Below the pieces are notes generated by a model that was not told the origin of the DNA, searched no databases, and worked only from the letters and a program-made list of their open reading frames with translations. From Onthophagus taurus (Eukaryota > Arthropoda > Insecta > Coleoptera > Scarabaeidae), in the NCBI RefSeq assembly GCF_036711975.1, contig NC_091971.1:5215501-5279500 (forward strand): 64,000 bases of DNA, written 5' to 3'. Every line of letters starts with the position of its first letter. The stretch's first letter is position 1. Of this stretch, positions 12,522 to 23,188 are shown in pieces. The position numbers were made by a program, and so were the translations under genes.

Positions 12522-15500
12522 ATGAAACTCCGTTGTTTATTGTCGAAACTTAGCAAAAACAGCCGCTTAATCCAACATAAGTGTCACATTACCTCAAATC
12601 AATTTAATTTACGATCTTTCTCTCTAACATCTGTTATATTTAACAAGTGGGGTACCAAGAAGAAGGCAAGATATATACAATTAAAGTATTCGTATTTGGA
12701 AAATATGGCTGATCCTAAAATTGAAGAAATTTTAGCCCCTTTAAGAGCTAGTGTTAAAGAACAGGTGATGATGCAATATTAATTTAATGTTATTTATTTA
12801 ATGTTTTTTTTTTTTTGTTTAGGGAGATTTTGTGAGGAAATTAAAATCGGAAGGAGCACCAGTATTAGATGTAAAAAAAGCCGTCGTTGAATTAAACTTA
12901 CGTAAAAAAGCTTTAGAAGATAAAGAATTAAGCTTAATGCCTGTTACCGCAACGTTTGATAGAGCGAAAATGGAAGATTTATTAAAACGGAGATTCTTTT
13001 TTGACCAATCTTTCGCTATTTACGGTGGAATAACTGGACAATTTGATTTTGGTCCGATGGGATGTGCCTTTAAAGCGAATTTATTACAAGCTTGGAGACA
13101 ATTTTTTGTTCTTGAGGAGCAAATGCTTGAAGTTGATTGTTCTGTTTTAACTCCAGAACCTGTTTTAAAGTAACAAGAATTATTTTAATTTAACCCTTTA
13201 CTTTAAGAATAAGTCTATTACATTACTAATCTACTCAGAAGCTCACAAACCATTGAAAATATGTATACAATTGCTGAAAGTATTTCACAAAAAGCTTATA
13301 CACTGTGTTAATTAAGTATCTTACCCGACGTCATCATTGCAAGTATGCAACCAAATACGCAAATCGCGTATTGTAATACCAATATTGTAATATTGGTTGC
13401 ATACTTGAATGATGATGTCGGGTACGATAATTAATTGACACACTGTATATGGCACAATTTGAGGTATAAGGAAAAATTAACAACAAAACATTTAGTATAA
13501 TATTTGGTTTTAATTATATTACAAGAAATACAGGTGTTTCTAAATAATGCTGAAAAAATCAACCCCTATGATACTTTGCATCACAACTTTTTAATGCGTC
13601 TACATTTAAAAACTTGATTTAAATAGAGGGAAGTTGCAGATTTTTTCCCTTAACTTAAGCAAACTATAACTTGGAGGAGAAGGGGTTTTGAACAAAAAGT
13701 TATATGAAAGATACCCCTTAATTTTTGCTGAAAAATCACCCCTTGAAATCTTTCACATCAATTTAGAAACAGCCTCCTGTATAACATAGATTTAAATTTA
13801 TTCTACATGAAAATCTTTATTCAAACAAAGCTGAACATTATATTTTGTTCATATTACAAAGGATTTTCCTCGACATTCTGGATATTTACACCGTTGGTGT
13901 TCATCAGAAATTCATTTTGGTAGTTGATTAAGATTGTCTTGGGCAGGACTTTCTGAGAACGGCTATTTTTTTCGTTTTTAGATTCAGTTTAGGCTGTAGT
14001 TTAGTCTGCCGCGCTTTTTTGGAATTGTTTTTGATTTTGTTAGCACTTCAGCTACTCCTAGTTTGAATTCAAAAAGTGGCAAATACGTATCTGAATCAGG
14101 AATCCATAAAAGCCATGCATTTACATACAGGGTGATTCTCAACTTATACGCATAAATTTGAGGATTTATTCCTCATAACAAATAATGACTAATCGATGAA
14201 AAAAATTGTAGTAAAAGTTTTTTAGTGTGCTTTATCATGTGTTTCCTGTAGGATGGATAGGTCGAGATGGCCTGGCCACCGTGATCTTAAAAAGTATAAT
14301 GTAGAATTTAAAATAACAATGTTGGTTGCCATAGCAACGAAACAAAAAACAATACAAACAAGCAAATATCGCCAAAAAATGCGCCACTATTAATAAAGAA
14401 ACTTGTATTTGAAACATTTTTCTTTAAAACCACAAATGGCGAAGTTATTGGCTATATTCCAGACATTTGACACACTCTGTATAATTTCGACAAAATCTTT
14501 GAACTTCAGACACATTTTGACTTCCGACATAGGTTGATATGGTTGTAACTAGCTTATTGTCAAGTGATATGTCTACGCCATCTACATTTGCAACTTTTTC
14601 ATTTATGGTACTCTTGTTTAGAACATTATCTGGAGTTAAATTCTCGTTTCGTATTCGATTTCTTCTAACAGTACCAAGAAGTAAAATATTTGGTTGATTT
14701 GGTGGTGATTCAATCACTCCTGCGCAAATGTTGAAATCATAACTAAATCCCGATACACCGCTTAGAACAAATACTTTGTAACCCCACTTGTGGAGTTTCT
14801 TAGGGTTATATTGTTTTAGATGGGATTTAGCTTTTGTAGGTATGATTTGCTCATCTACGGCCATATGTTCTTCCTTGGGAATTGTAACCAATCTTTCTCT
14901 AACTTTAGAAAGAAAAGGTCGAATTTTAAATAATTTATCATGTCATGGTTCTCCTTGTTTTATTTGATTATTCATAGTGCCACAAATTGCAGGAATAGCC
15001 ATGGAAGATTTTCAGTAGCTTCTTGTAGAAGACAACTGTATAATAGGCATATAAATAGAAATACCTAAAAATCCACGAATTTCTTCTGCAGTTATATCTG
15101 CTGGTTTCTCCAGTCTACACTGACCTGAGTATAAATTTGTTCCTTCTGTAATATAATTTACCATCTCCGTTGTGAGCAAATATTTGAAAAAGTCATAAGG
15201 CTCTTCCATGTTTATTATTCCTTCCGCTAAATCTTGATTACTGTTGAAAAGTGTAGATTCTGGTATCATTTTTACCAACCAGTGTATTTATTAGGGGCAA
15301 ATAGTCTTCACTATCCCATTGTTCTCCTTCAAAATCCAGAGGTTCTTCAAGGCTTGTGAGCACATAACCCTTACAGTAGACATTTTTAGGAGAATCATCA
15401 TAAGATAGATTTTCGTCTTTAGTTTCATCTCCATTCAAAAATTATACCGAAAAGATGGAGTATGAAGCTACTAATTCGTTCTATAGATACTTACCTTTCA

Positions 15501-17694
15501 TCTAATATTTATTAAAGCGCGATGAATTACTTTCTTTCGCTATTTACAATGAACTAAACATTCAATTTTTATAAAAACTCGCTTTCAATTTGTTTGGTGC
15601 TACAAAACTGCAACACCTCCTTGATAAATGACTGATTGACGCGTAAAACTTGGAAGCGAGTGTCTCAAATATGTCACGAATTGTATCAACATCTAAACAC
15701 ACAACTGATTTACATGATTTACACATAAATAAAAATCACACACAAACATAAAGCGTCCCATATATTATATGGTACATTTTATTTTTGTAGAGCTTCCGGA
15801 CACGTCGATCGCTTTGCGGATCTTATGACAAAAGATGTCGGTACAGGAGAATGTTTTAGATTAGATCATTTTATAAAAGCCCACTTAGAAAAGATCTCGT
15901 CCGAAAAAAATGCAACGGAAGATCTTAAAGCCGAGTGCAAAGACATCGTTGTTAAGGTACTTAATTAATTTGGGTGATAATTTTAATTTGATTTTTTTAA
16001 TTTAGTTGGATGGAATGACCAAAGACGAAATGGCGGGGTTGATGAAAAAATTTAACATGAAAAGCCCTTTAACAGGAAATGAACTCTCAGAACCGATCGA
16101 ATTTAATTTAATGTTTGGGACTCAAATCGGACCTTCAGGTCTTATTAAAGGTTTTTTACGACCCGAAACAGCCCAAGGAATTTTCGTTAATTTCAAAAGA
16201 TTATTAGAATTTAATCAAGGAAAGTTACCATTTGCTGCCGCCCAAATCGGTAACGCTTTCCGCAATGAAATTTCACCAAGATCTGGATTAATCCGGGTCC
16301 GAGAATTCACAATGGCCGAAATTGAACATTTTTGTGATCCGAACGATAAAAAACATCCCAAATTCGAAGACATCAAAGATACCGAATTATTATTATACTC
16401 GGCTTGTAATCAAATGGATGGAAAAGGGGCCGAAAAGAAAACCATCGGCGAAGCCGTCGAAACTAAATTAGTTGCAAATGAAACTTTGGGTTACTTCATG
16501 GCTAGAATTCAATTATTTTTAGTTAAAGTTGGTGTTGATGCAACAAAATTAAGATTTAGACAACACATGTCTAACGAGATGGCTCATTACGCTTGCGATT
16601 GTTGGGATGCTGAGTGTTTAACAAGTTATGGTTGGGTTGAATGTGTGGGTTGTGCTGATCGGTCAGCTTACGATTTAACCCAACACACCAAAGCAACAGG
16701 AATTCGATTAGCTGCTGAGAAAAAATTAAAAGAACCACGTATCGTGAATGTAATAGAAGCCGTTCCGAATAAACCCGTAATTGGAAAGGCCTTTAAAAAA
16801 GAGGCTAAATTAGTTTGTGAGGGTTTACAAGCTCTTGATAAAGATAAAGTCGAAGAACTTGAGGAAAAAATTCAAGACGGGACTTACGAAATATTAGTAA
16901 ATGAAAAAACTTACAATTTAACTAAAGAAATGGTTGAAATTAAACGATATGAAAGAACGGAACATGTTGAAGAAGTTATTCCAAGTGTTATTGAGCCATC
17001 GTTTGGCGTTGGAAGAGTTATGTATGCGATTTTTGAGCATAATTTTAAAATGCGTGAAAATGATGAACAAAGAACTTATATTTCCTTACCGGCTGTTATT
17101 GCTCCAATTAAATGTAGTGTCTTACCATTAAGTTCCAACGTTGAATTTAAAACATTTATCAAAAAATTATGTATGAATTCTATTTTATTTAATTTAATAG
17201 ACAACCTAAGCCTTGACGTCACAGAGATGGGCGGAGCAACCAAATTGTTTGGAGTCGGTATAAGCTCCGCCCAGCTCTGTGACGTCATACTTAGGCAGTC
17301 TATTAATTTAAAAACATATTAAAATATTAATTTTTTAGCATCTATGTTAACAAAACTTGATGTTTCTCATAAAGTTGATGATAGCTCAGGTTCAATTGGG
17401 CGAAGATACGCTCGAACTGATGAAATCGCAATTCCTTATGGTATCACCATTGATTTTGATACATTAAAAGAACCACATAGCGCTACGTTAAGAGAAAGAG
17501 ATTCTATGTCGCAAGTTAGAATTCCCGTAAGATTTTGTTTAAAATATTTTTGTTTAGATTATTTTTAATTTTGTTGTTTTTAGTTGGATGATATAGCGCA
17601 AGTTGTTCATGATTTATCGTATAGTAAAAGAACATGGAATGAAATCGAAGAGGTTTATCCCAAATTTGAGCAACAGGAAAGCAAGGGCAATTAA
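12522..17694 (+). CDS. GlyRS: Glycyl-tRNA synthetase, mitochondrial and cytosolic forms
   Basis: Charges tRNA-Gly with glycine (class II synthetase, dimer). Exons: 12522-12764, 12823-13169, 15791-15956, 16006-17170, 17339-17526, 17584-17694; phases join to 739 aa, the family's usual size. The first 61 residues are basic, Ser-rich and almost without acidic residues, as expected of a mitochondrial leader. M62 (ATG at 12705, MADPKIEEI) starts the WHEP domain and would give the cytosolic form. Class II motifs: [12 protein letters not shown], the motif-2 block with FRNEISPR, and motif 3 EPSFGVGR. The C-terminal anticodon-binding domain contains [20 protein letters not shown]. Intron 2 (2.6 kb) holds piggyBac and MITE debris; intron 4 is a 168-bp intron mostly made of a MITE. 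All exons look intact. Confidence 0.95.
13299..13447. mobile_element. Short foldback MITE in GlyRS intron 2
   Basis: About 55-bp arms: TACACTGTGTTAATTAAGTA...GACGTCATCATT..AAGTATGCAACC against its reverse complement ending at 13447. The centre is only about 40 bp. No coding capacity. Confidence 0.8.
13528..13783. mobile_element. MITE family X, internally deleted copy 3
   Basis: It has the termini and inner blocks of the elements at 3127-3780 and 8409-9046, but is only about 256 bp; part of the left half is missing. Lies in GlyRS intron 2. Confidence 0.7.
14128..14290. mobile_element. Mariner-like MITE fragment
   Basis: Begins TACAGGGTGATTCTCAAC and shares a long block (ATAATGACTAATCGATGAAAA...AAAAGTTTTTTAGT...GATGGATAG) with the mariner relic at 52140-52400. 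Lies in GlyRS intron 2 beside the piggyBac relic. Confidence 0.6.
14445..15438 (-). pseudogene. piggyBac-like transposase relic in GlyRS intron 2
   Basis: Antisense to GlyRS. Three open pieces (15438-15238, 15278-15012, 14891-14445) resemble piggyBac-derived DDE transposases. The acidic N-terminus is followed by a [18 protein letters not shown] segment, then [26 protein letters not shown], which carries the first catalytic Asp. A later [13 protein letters not shown] block probably carries the third. The stretch expected to hold the second catalytic Asp is missing: ESPPNQPN runs straight into [10 protein letters not shown]. Frames also shift at about 15240 and 14900-15010. Inactive. Exact TTAA ends were not identified; flanking sequence to about 15785 is unassigned. 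Confidence 0.8.
17191..17309. mobile_element. Palindromic MITE filling GlyRS intron 4
   Basis: Arms of about 45 bp: AATTTAATAGAC..CCTAAG, TGACGTCACAGAG and TGGGCGGAGC on the left are mirrored by GCTCCGCCCA, CTCTGTGACGTCA, CTTAGG and GTCTATTAATT on the right. The flanking splice sites (donor at 17171, acceptor AG at 17337-17338) are intact and join TTA-T to CA-TCT in frame. The ORF running through this region is accidental read-through of the intron. Confidence 0.85.
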
Positions 17695-17700
17695 ATGTGA

Positions 17701-17706
17701 AATAAA
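17701..17706 (+). promoter_or_regulatory. Polyadenylation signal of GlyRS
   Basis: AATAAA seven bases after the GlyRS stop codon. Confidence 0.6.
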
Positions 17707-18538
17707 TACACCGTCTAGAATTATCTAGATCGCTTTTGCATTTTTTTATAGACATTTAAAGAGTTTTTTTTGTTAAAAAGAATTGCTTAACAATAATTTT
17801 GTTAACACTAAAAACTCGTATTAATGTTATTTAAGTATGGCACTGATTAAAATAAAATGAATGCACATTTTAAAACGGTTTTTCATTGAATTAAAAATCA
17901 TTCATTCTATGCACTAATGTTGATAGGACTCCGACAGTTTGTATTTAAAAGATTCCGCAAATCCAAATGGAGTCAAAACCAAGGTTGGTATGACACACTG
18001 TAAGTTTCGGTTTTATTTTCCTCCTCTTTCATAGATTACGGAAGCTGACATACAGGACGTGTCAGAAATAATGAGAAATCCGAATACCGGAGACACAAAA
18101 CACCTAAATATGACGATTTAATAACGATTTTTTGGTAGTTTTATGTTTTCGAGCATGAGAAATACGAATTTGAAACTTGTTTTGTGATTGCTTGTAGAGG
18201 GCGTTAGATACACACTGCTCGTTTGATAAATCAAGTCATGACTATTTTGTCAGTTGAGGTATGGTGAATTAGAACCACAAATCTGAAAGAACTTTCAATT
18301 CTACACAAAAAAGGTAGTCTTGCTTAAATTGTCTAAGTCTACTGGTTTCCAAGGTACAATGCGCTTTACGAACCTTGAGCATTATAAAATAAACTTTTTC
18401 TGTGCATTCGTGAATCCGCTATTGGACATTTTTAAACAGTTCCCGTGCACTTATTATAAACATTTCGAAAAAAATTTGTTAGAAAATTCGTTTCAGAATA
18501 ATGTATCCTACAACCGTATAATGCTCTGATGCGGAAGA
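17707..18538. other. Intergenic, nothing recognised
   Basis: AT-rich DNA downstream of GlyRS. There is a loose TACAGGACGTGTCAGAAA motif near 18052 that may be one end of a decayed MITE. No gene seen. Confidence 0.4.
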
Positions 18539-18842
18539 TACGAGACACCTCTATAAAAAAACTAGTTTCGTAAGACACGCTTGAAATACACGAATTCAAG
18601 TTTAAAAACTAGTGGCGGAGCCACGAGTTTTTTTAATAAATGAGTGCTTTAAGTCTTATGAAACGTGTTTTCTATGCTATTTTTTGTAATTCGCGTTTTT
18701 GTACTGTTTTTTTTAACTAAAATCAAATAAATTTTGAGAATGTAGGGAAATAGGTATGTAGTAGTTGGTAACACCGTAACACTTGAAAATAGAAATTTGA
18801 ATTGACAATTAGAAACTGTCAAAACACAAAATGTATTCAGTA

Positions 18843-19580
18843 TTAGTGATTGCAATACCGGTATTTCTTACTATTTTGTAATTTCGTAATACCGGAAATA
18901 CCGGTATTAGTTAAAAATATTTTTTTTATTAAAGGATTTAACTTTTCTTTGTTTGCGTAATGTCAAAGTACGAAGCGCGTATGAAACCTAACCTCACATT
19001 TAATCTCGTCGTAGTGAAATGTGTTCGTAGATTTTTAAATATTTAAACATTTGGATACATTTTTAATTGCTGTTGGTAAGTTCTTTTTTCACAAATAGGT
19101 AACTACCTACACTATGTTATACGCTTTATTGTTTAAAATATTTATATTTGTAATTTTGATTATGTTCAGATTTATTATTTATCCATAATGAATAATAATG
19201 ATTTCAAAGGACATAAAAAATCTGCTGATAATACTTCGGTTTGGTTTTACTATTTATATGATGAAAAAAATATGCAGGCAAGGTGCAAAACATGTTCATT
19301 GATAATTAAAGTTTTTAGGGGAAGTACAAGCGGACTACATACACATTTAAAAACACAACATGACGTTAGTTTATTGAAAAGTATTTGAGATAAATTGTAT
19401 AAGTACCAATTCTTTATATTTGTACTGTACAAATTGTACATATCAAAATTGTTTATATTCTTATAGTTTATGCACTTTTTTATATAAAACTGTCAAATAT
19501 GGCAAAGAAACAACTGTGTTTTTGTACCTTTTTGGAAAATTGTTAATACAAAAAATACCGGTATTAAGAGAACAAGATTA
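18843..19580 (+). mobile_element. Probable hAT-related insertion carrying a BED finger
   Basis: The segment that interrupts repeat Y begins with TGCAATACCGGTATT and ends in AAATACCGGTATTA, an inverted motif. It contains one intact short ORF with a BED zinc finger, typical of hAT transposases, but no dimerisation/RNase H-fold region. Most likely an internally deleted hAT element. Exact ends and 8-bp target duplication were not resolved. Confidence 0.55.
19188..19388 (+). CDS. Truncated BED-type zinc finger protein, 66 aa
   Basis: The ORF starts MNNNDFKGHKKSADNTSVW and contains the BED finger spacing C-x2-C...H-x4-H (about residues 32-56: RCKTC, then HTHLKTQH). It stops 7 residues after the finger. 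In hAT transposases the BED finger binds the element ends. Here only this N-terminal module remains, so it is either a deleted transposase or, less likely, a small repressor-like protein. It has an AUG in A-rich context and no interrupting stop. Expression unknown. Confidence 0.5.
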   Translation: MNNNDFKGHKKSADNTSVWFYYLYDEKNMQARCKTCSLIIKVFRGSTSGLHTHLKTQHDVSLLKSI

Positions 19581-19745
19581 AAGAAATTTCAGAAAATGAC
19601 CCAATGTCACCAACTTGAACTGGTTCCATAAAATGTTACTAAAATCTCATTCACACATAAGGAGTCTCATTACAGCACCCGTTTGAGTACTGTAATAGCT
19701 TTGATTACCGTCGCGAATTACAAAAAAACTTCTTAAAGGTTTTTT

Positions 19746-20438
19746 TTTTCATAACAATAAGATCGTCCATTTCAAACGCTCCATCCACTGTTGACTTACT
19801 TAAAATATCAATGAGCAAATATTTAGTCCATTATATTAAGGTTTTATCATAAACATATAGTTTAATTAATAAAGTTGTAATAAATCATACTACTACTTTT
19901 TTTTAAAAATAAATAACAGAAACTAAATCAGTGCTTAAAGTTTTCGCTCTTTGTTTTTATTAAAGATATTCCAACACAGTGATGATTTAAAAACACCTCA
20001 TCCTTCATTGTTTTACACAAAAAAAAACTGATTATCTCTCAGCTCACAATGACATAAAACGAATCTTTGGGGTTTGATGCGTCATGCTAAACAAACAAAA
20101 CAAACTAATTGGAAATCCAAACTTAAAAATGAAAAATCTTAAAGAAGAGAATCTTGTACATATTTTTATAAATTAATTAAGAAAACCCGTTATTAATTAT
20201 TAACATTGGAATGAGTGAAAAATTCGAGAATTCCAAAACGACTCTTTGTATGGTTTAATTTAATCGAAATTAAAAAAAAAAAAACAGTAATAATAATAAT
20301 TAGAGCGCAATAAACATAGATCTATACAAAAAAATTCTTTGTTTTGTTTCAATTGATGATGGGGGTCAATATTATTAGATGAATACAAATGTTATATAAT
20401 AACATTAAAAAATTCTCTTCCGCGCTACATAAACCTTA
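19746..20438. other. Intergenic and probable 3' UTR of p23
   Basis: AT-rich sequence between repeat Y and the p23 stop codon. The part nearest 20438 is presumably the p23 3' UTR on the minus strand. No other gene seen. Confidence 0.4.
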
Positions 20439-21499
20439 TTATTCAAGACTAGGAATGGACTCATCGTCCGAATCGAGATCGTCCATGTCTTCGGGATTAG
20501 CTTGGGCGTCTGAATTTATACCGCCTATTTGTCGCATCATATCTTCAAAGTAATCTCCACCACCTCCACCCATTCCACCACCGCCGCCCAGCTCGTCACC
20601 GGATTCATCTTCATCCTGCCACTTATTAAAATCACATTTTAACCAGTGGTGTTTCTTTTTGTCCGATGTCAAAGTGGGCCAATAACTATCGTTATCATTT
20701 GCTTTCGTTAATATAAACTCGATACATCTCTCCCTATTGAAACTTCTTGATCTTTTTGGGTCTATTTCTTTGTATAATAGAATTTTTACTTCGTAGGCAC
20801 GTTTTTCTACACCTCCTACACCTTTAAAATATACTGAATCTTTTTCAATTCTAAAAAATAAAAAAATCATCATTAAGAAAATTTATTTTTTTTTTTAACA
20901 TTTCAGTTGGTAATAAAATATGACAAGTGACATTTAAATAGGTTGTTGCCAACAGCAACCAAATTTTAATTAATTTAATTTTTTTAATTTCTTAAAATAA
21001 TTATTATAATCATTACTTTTTATGTTTTTGACTAATTATTCATTAAGTAAAATAATAATTGTATAAAGCACTAAAGAAGGGTGTTAAAATTATAATGACA
21101 TTTTTGACACAAATTTTAAACATTAACAAATTATTTGCATTAACTTACTTAATATCAGGATCTTTAACATCTTCTAAGTTAATTGTTAAAAAGACGACTT
21201 CTTTTCTTTGGGCCCACATAACTGGCGGTGGGATAACTCTGTAAATAAAAAAAATTACTTTTAACGAAAATTGATTTATAGTTGTAACAATTAATTTAAA
21301 ATCGTTAATAAACGATTAAAATAACAATTTGAAACGTTTTAGAACATTCCAGAATCGATATAAACGCGAGTTGATTCAACATGGCCGGCAGCGGCATGGT
21401 TTTCGATTACTTTTATTTATTGATACGCTCAATTTAGCCACGATTATAAATACGAAATGGACGTAAATAAACGTGATTTACTTACGCTGTGTCTGTCAT
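20439..21499 (-). CDS. p23: HSP90 co-chaperone p23 (prostaglandin E synthase 3-like)
   Basis: Binds the closed ATP form of HSP90 and stabilises client complexes in the cytosol. Exons: 21486-21499 (MTDTA), 21149-21238, 20439-20850; 171 codons plus stop, in phase. The CS-domain fold is supported by PPPVMWAQRKEVVFLTINLED (exon 2) and by the block ending in SYWPTLTSDKKKHHWLKCDFNKW, the family's client-binding end (Trp-Pro-x-Leu-Thr). The acidic, glycine-rich tail contains EDMMRQIGG and ends DDLDSDDESIPSLE, like other animal p23 proteins. The first coding exon is only 14 nt; the start was chosen because its donor matches the phase of exon 2. A heat-shock element sits in intron 1. Confidence 0.93.
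21342..21354. promoter_or_regulatory. Heat-shock element in p23 intron 1
   Basis: GAACATTCCAGAA is a perfect three-unit HSE (GAAnnTTCnnGAA), with a further imperfect unit (TTT at 337-339) on its left. It lies 145 bp downstream of the p23 start codon, inside intron 1. Heat-shock factor binds such trimers, and p23 works with HSP90, so heat induction is plausible. Function is inferred. Confidence 0.6.
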
Positions 21500-22026
21500 T
21501 TTCTTAACGTCTTTAAACCGTTTCCTAAAAGCACAAGTTTACACTGGAAGCAAAAGTTGCACCGGTGCATATAATTGAGGCGAAGTTGGCTACGGTCAAC
21601 TGTCGTATTTCAATAACCGGATGTTAGCCGCAGGAACTGGTTAAGAAACAAATCCAATTATCGTGATTATTCAATTAATCTTTATTAATTAATTTAATGT
21701 ATTTCGGTGATTATTTTTTACGCAAACACTGATTGAAGTTTTGTTTGGAAATTTGAAGTTAAATTATTTGTTTCTTGGTAACGAGATGTATTTATAGCAG
21801 CGAAGTTAGTTATAAATAAGGTTTGTAATTTAATTAATGTTATATGACTCATTAATTCGTACTCATTGATTAATCAATTATAGGCTGAGGTAATCTTTAT
21901 TCATAAATTGCGTATTAAAATCATAAATTAAAAAATAAGCGCCCTCTAACGGCTTAATTAATTAATTCAATTTTAAATTTAAATAAACGTCAAAATCATA
22001 TTTATGTCATTTTATTGTTTATAAGC
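21500..22026. promoter_or_regulatory. p23 upstream region and GNAT gene 1 3' flank
   Basis: Holds the p23 5' UTR and promoter (minus strand), including a more GC-rich stretch about 21520-21640, then AT-rich DNA running to the stop codon of the first acetyltransferase. No further gene seen. Confidence 0.4.
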
Positions 22027-22812
22027 TTAATAACAAATATATTTTAATTCAATATTTTTTGTATGTTCTTCTATATTATGGTGATATAATTTAGGATTTT
22101 CCTTAGCAATATCAGCATAAGATACCGAGTACAAGTCCTTAAATCCGACTTTATTTCCAACTGCTTGTGAATACTTAGAAGTGAAAATGCTTAGGGACGC
22201 TTTGATGTCGAGAGCTTTACAAAGCGGTTCCCTTGCTTTTAAAACTTCAGCGGCGATACCATCTCCTCTAAAACCCGGTAAAACGTAGACCCCCATCGCC
22301 GATAAATACTTATCTATTCCGAATCTTTCAAAAGCATCGTTCTTTGCTTCCAAGAAATCGAGCGTTCCGAAAATTTTTGCAACGATTTTTGAGTTGATTT
22401 CGTGTTCTAATTGGTCACCTTTGCAGGTAACAGAAGTACAATTCATTGCGGCTATTTGGGGATCTCCATCTTCGTCCTTTGTAAGACAAATTAATCCCAC
22501 GTTTTGTTCAAGGACTTTTTCCCAGGATTTTCTTAAATCTTTCGTTGCATCTTGGTAACTAATTGCCTCTAAAAAAAGTTTTGGTTGATATTTCGTTTGG
22601 ATAATTGTGAAGATCTTACTGTTATATTTGCACATTGGTTCTTCACTTCCAAAACCATACACCATGTGATTTAACACTTCCTCTTTGTGATTTTCTGTGA
22701 TGTCTTGTACCCAATACTCACGCTTTTTACCTGTACGATCTGTAAGTTTTTTTCCTTGAAATCTACTCCATACAGTTGGAATTACGACGGAATTTAATCT
22801 TTTCCAGCTCAT
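22027..22812 (-). CDS. GNAT-family N-acetyltransferase, paralogue 1
   Basis: Likely transfers acetyl from acetyl-CoA to an amine; substrate unknown (the insect arylalkylamine N-acetyltransferase-like group is the nearest idea). Residues about 165-215 hold GNAT motif A: the strand MGVYVLPGFRGDGIAAEVL has the pyrophosphate-binding R-G-x-G-x-A loop, then an alpha-helix and a GFKDLYSVSY ending. The reading frame is open for 261 aa, but 22569-22619 has consensus splice sites (gtaag...ttttag), is 51 nt long, and removing it restores the length and phase of the neighbouring paralogue, giving 244 aa. So a 51-bp intron is likely. Unlike paralogue 2 it has no other introns. Start MSWKRLN matches both first exons of paralogue 2. 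Confidence 0.82.
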   Translation of the reverse strand: MSWKRLNSVVIPTVWSRFQGKKLTDRTGKKREYWVQDITENHKEEVLNHMVYGFGSEEPMCKYNSKIFTIIQTKYQPKLFLEAISYQDATKDLRKSWEKVLEQNVGLICLTKDEDGDPQIAAMNCTSVTCKGDQLEHEINSKIVAKIFGTLDFLEAKNDAFERFGIDKYLSAMGVYVLPGFRGDGIAAEVLKAREPLCKALDIKASLSIFTSKYSQAVGNKVGFKDLYSVSYADIAKENPKLYHHNIEEHTKNIELKYICY

Positions 22813-23188
22813 TTTGCAACAACTTGTTACACTCAGTTAAAATTTTATGGAATTTATAGGCAAAAATTACATCACTTTGTGTGATGGTTTAAATTAATCT
22901 TGTTCAATGAGTGTTTGTTCCAAATTTTCTTATCAAATCGTATTTGGATAGATAACTGATTGATTGTGTACTTATATGTGTTAATATATAGTGAGGACTG
23001 AGGTTGGAGAGGGAATATATTCTGAGGAACATAAAGTTTACATGGTCATAAAAGTATTCGATTTTTATAGGTATTTCTAATTTAAACGTTTAGCTAATAA
23101 TAATCTTTTGTAATACTTTTATGTTGTTAATCTTATAACGATGAAGTGAGTGAATGAAACCAAAACCTTATATATTTCAAAATTCACT
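22813..23188. other. Spacer between the two acetyltransferase genes
   Basis: 376 bp of AT-rich DNA that must hold the promoter of paralogue 1 and the 3' UTR of paralogue 2, both transcribed leftwards. Nothing specific recognised. Confidence 0.4.

Larger units (their letters stand above)
18539..19745. repeat. Dispersed repeat Y, copy 1, interrupted
   Basis: 18545-18842 is nearly the same as 62635-62908 (AGTTTCGTAAGACACG...AACACCGTAACACTTGAAAA...). 19595-19735 matches 63060-63155 (CAATGTCACCAACTT...AAAATGTTACTAAAATCTCATTCACA). In the second copy the two blocks are about 150 bp apart; here they are about 750 bp apart because of the insertion at 18843-19580. No coding capacity. Confidence 0.7.

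Noticed and set aside
16934..17288. Short ORFs within the GlyRS exon 4 region
   Set aside because: Other-frame shadows of the GlyRS coding exon and of the MITE intron.
17171..17322. C-terminal extension of GlyRS exon 4 reading through to 17322
   Set aside because: It is intron 4 containing a MITE; splicing at 17170/17339 restores the conserved anticodon-binding domain.
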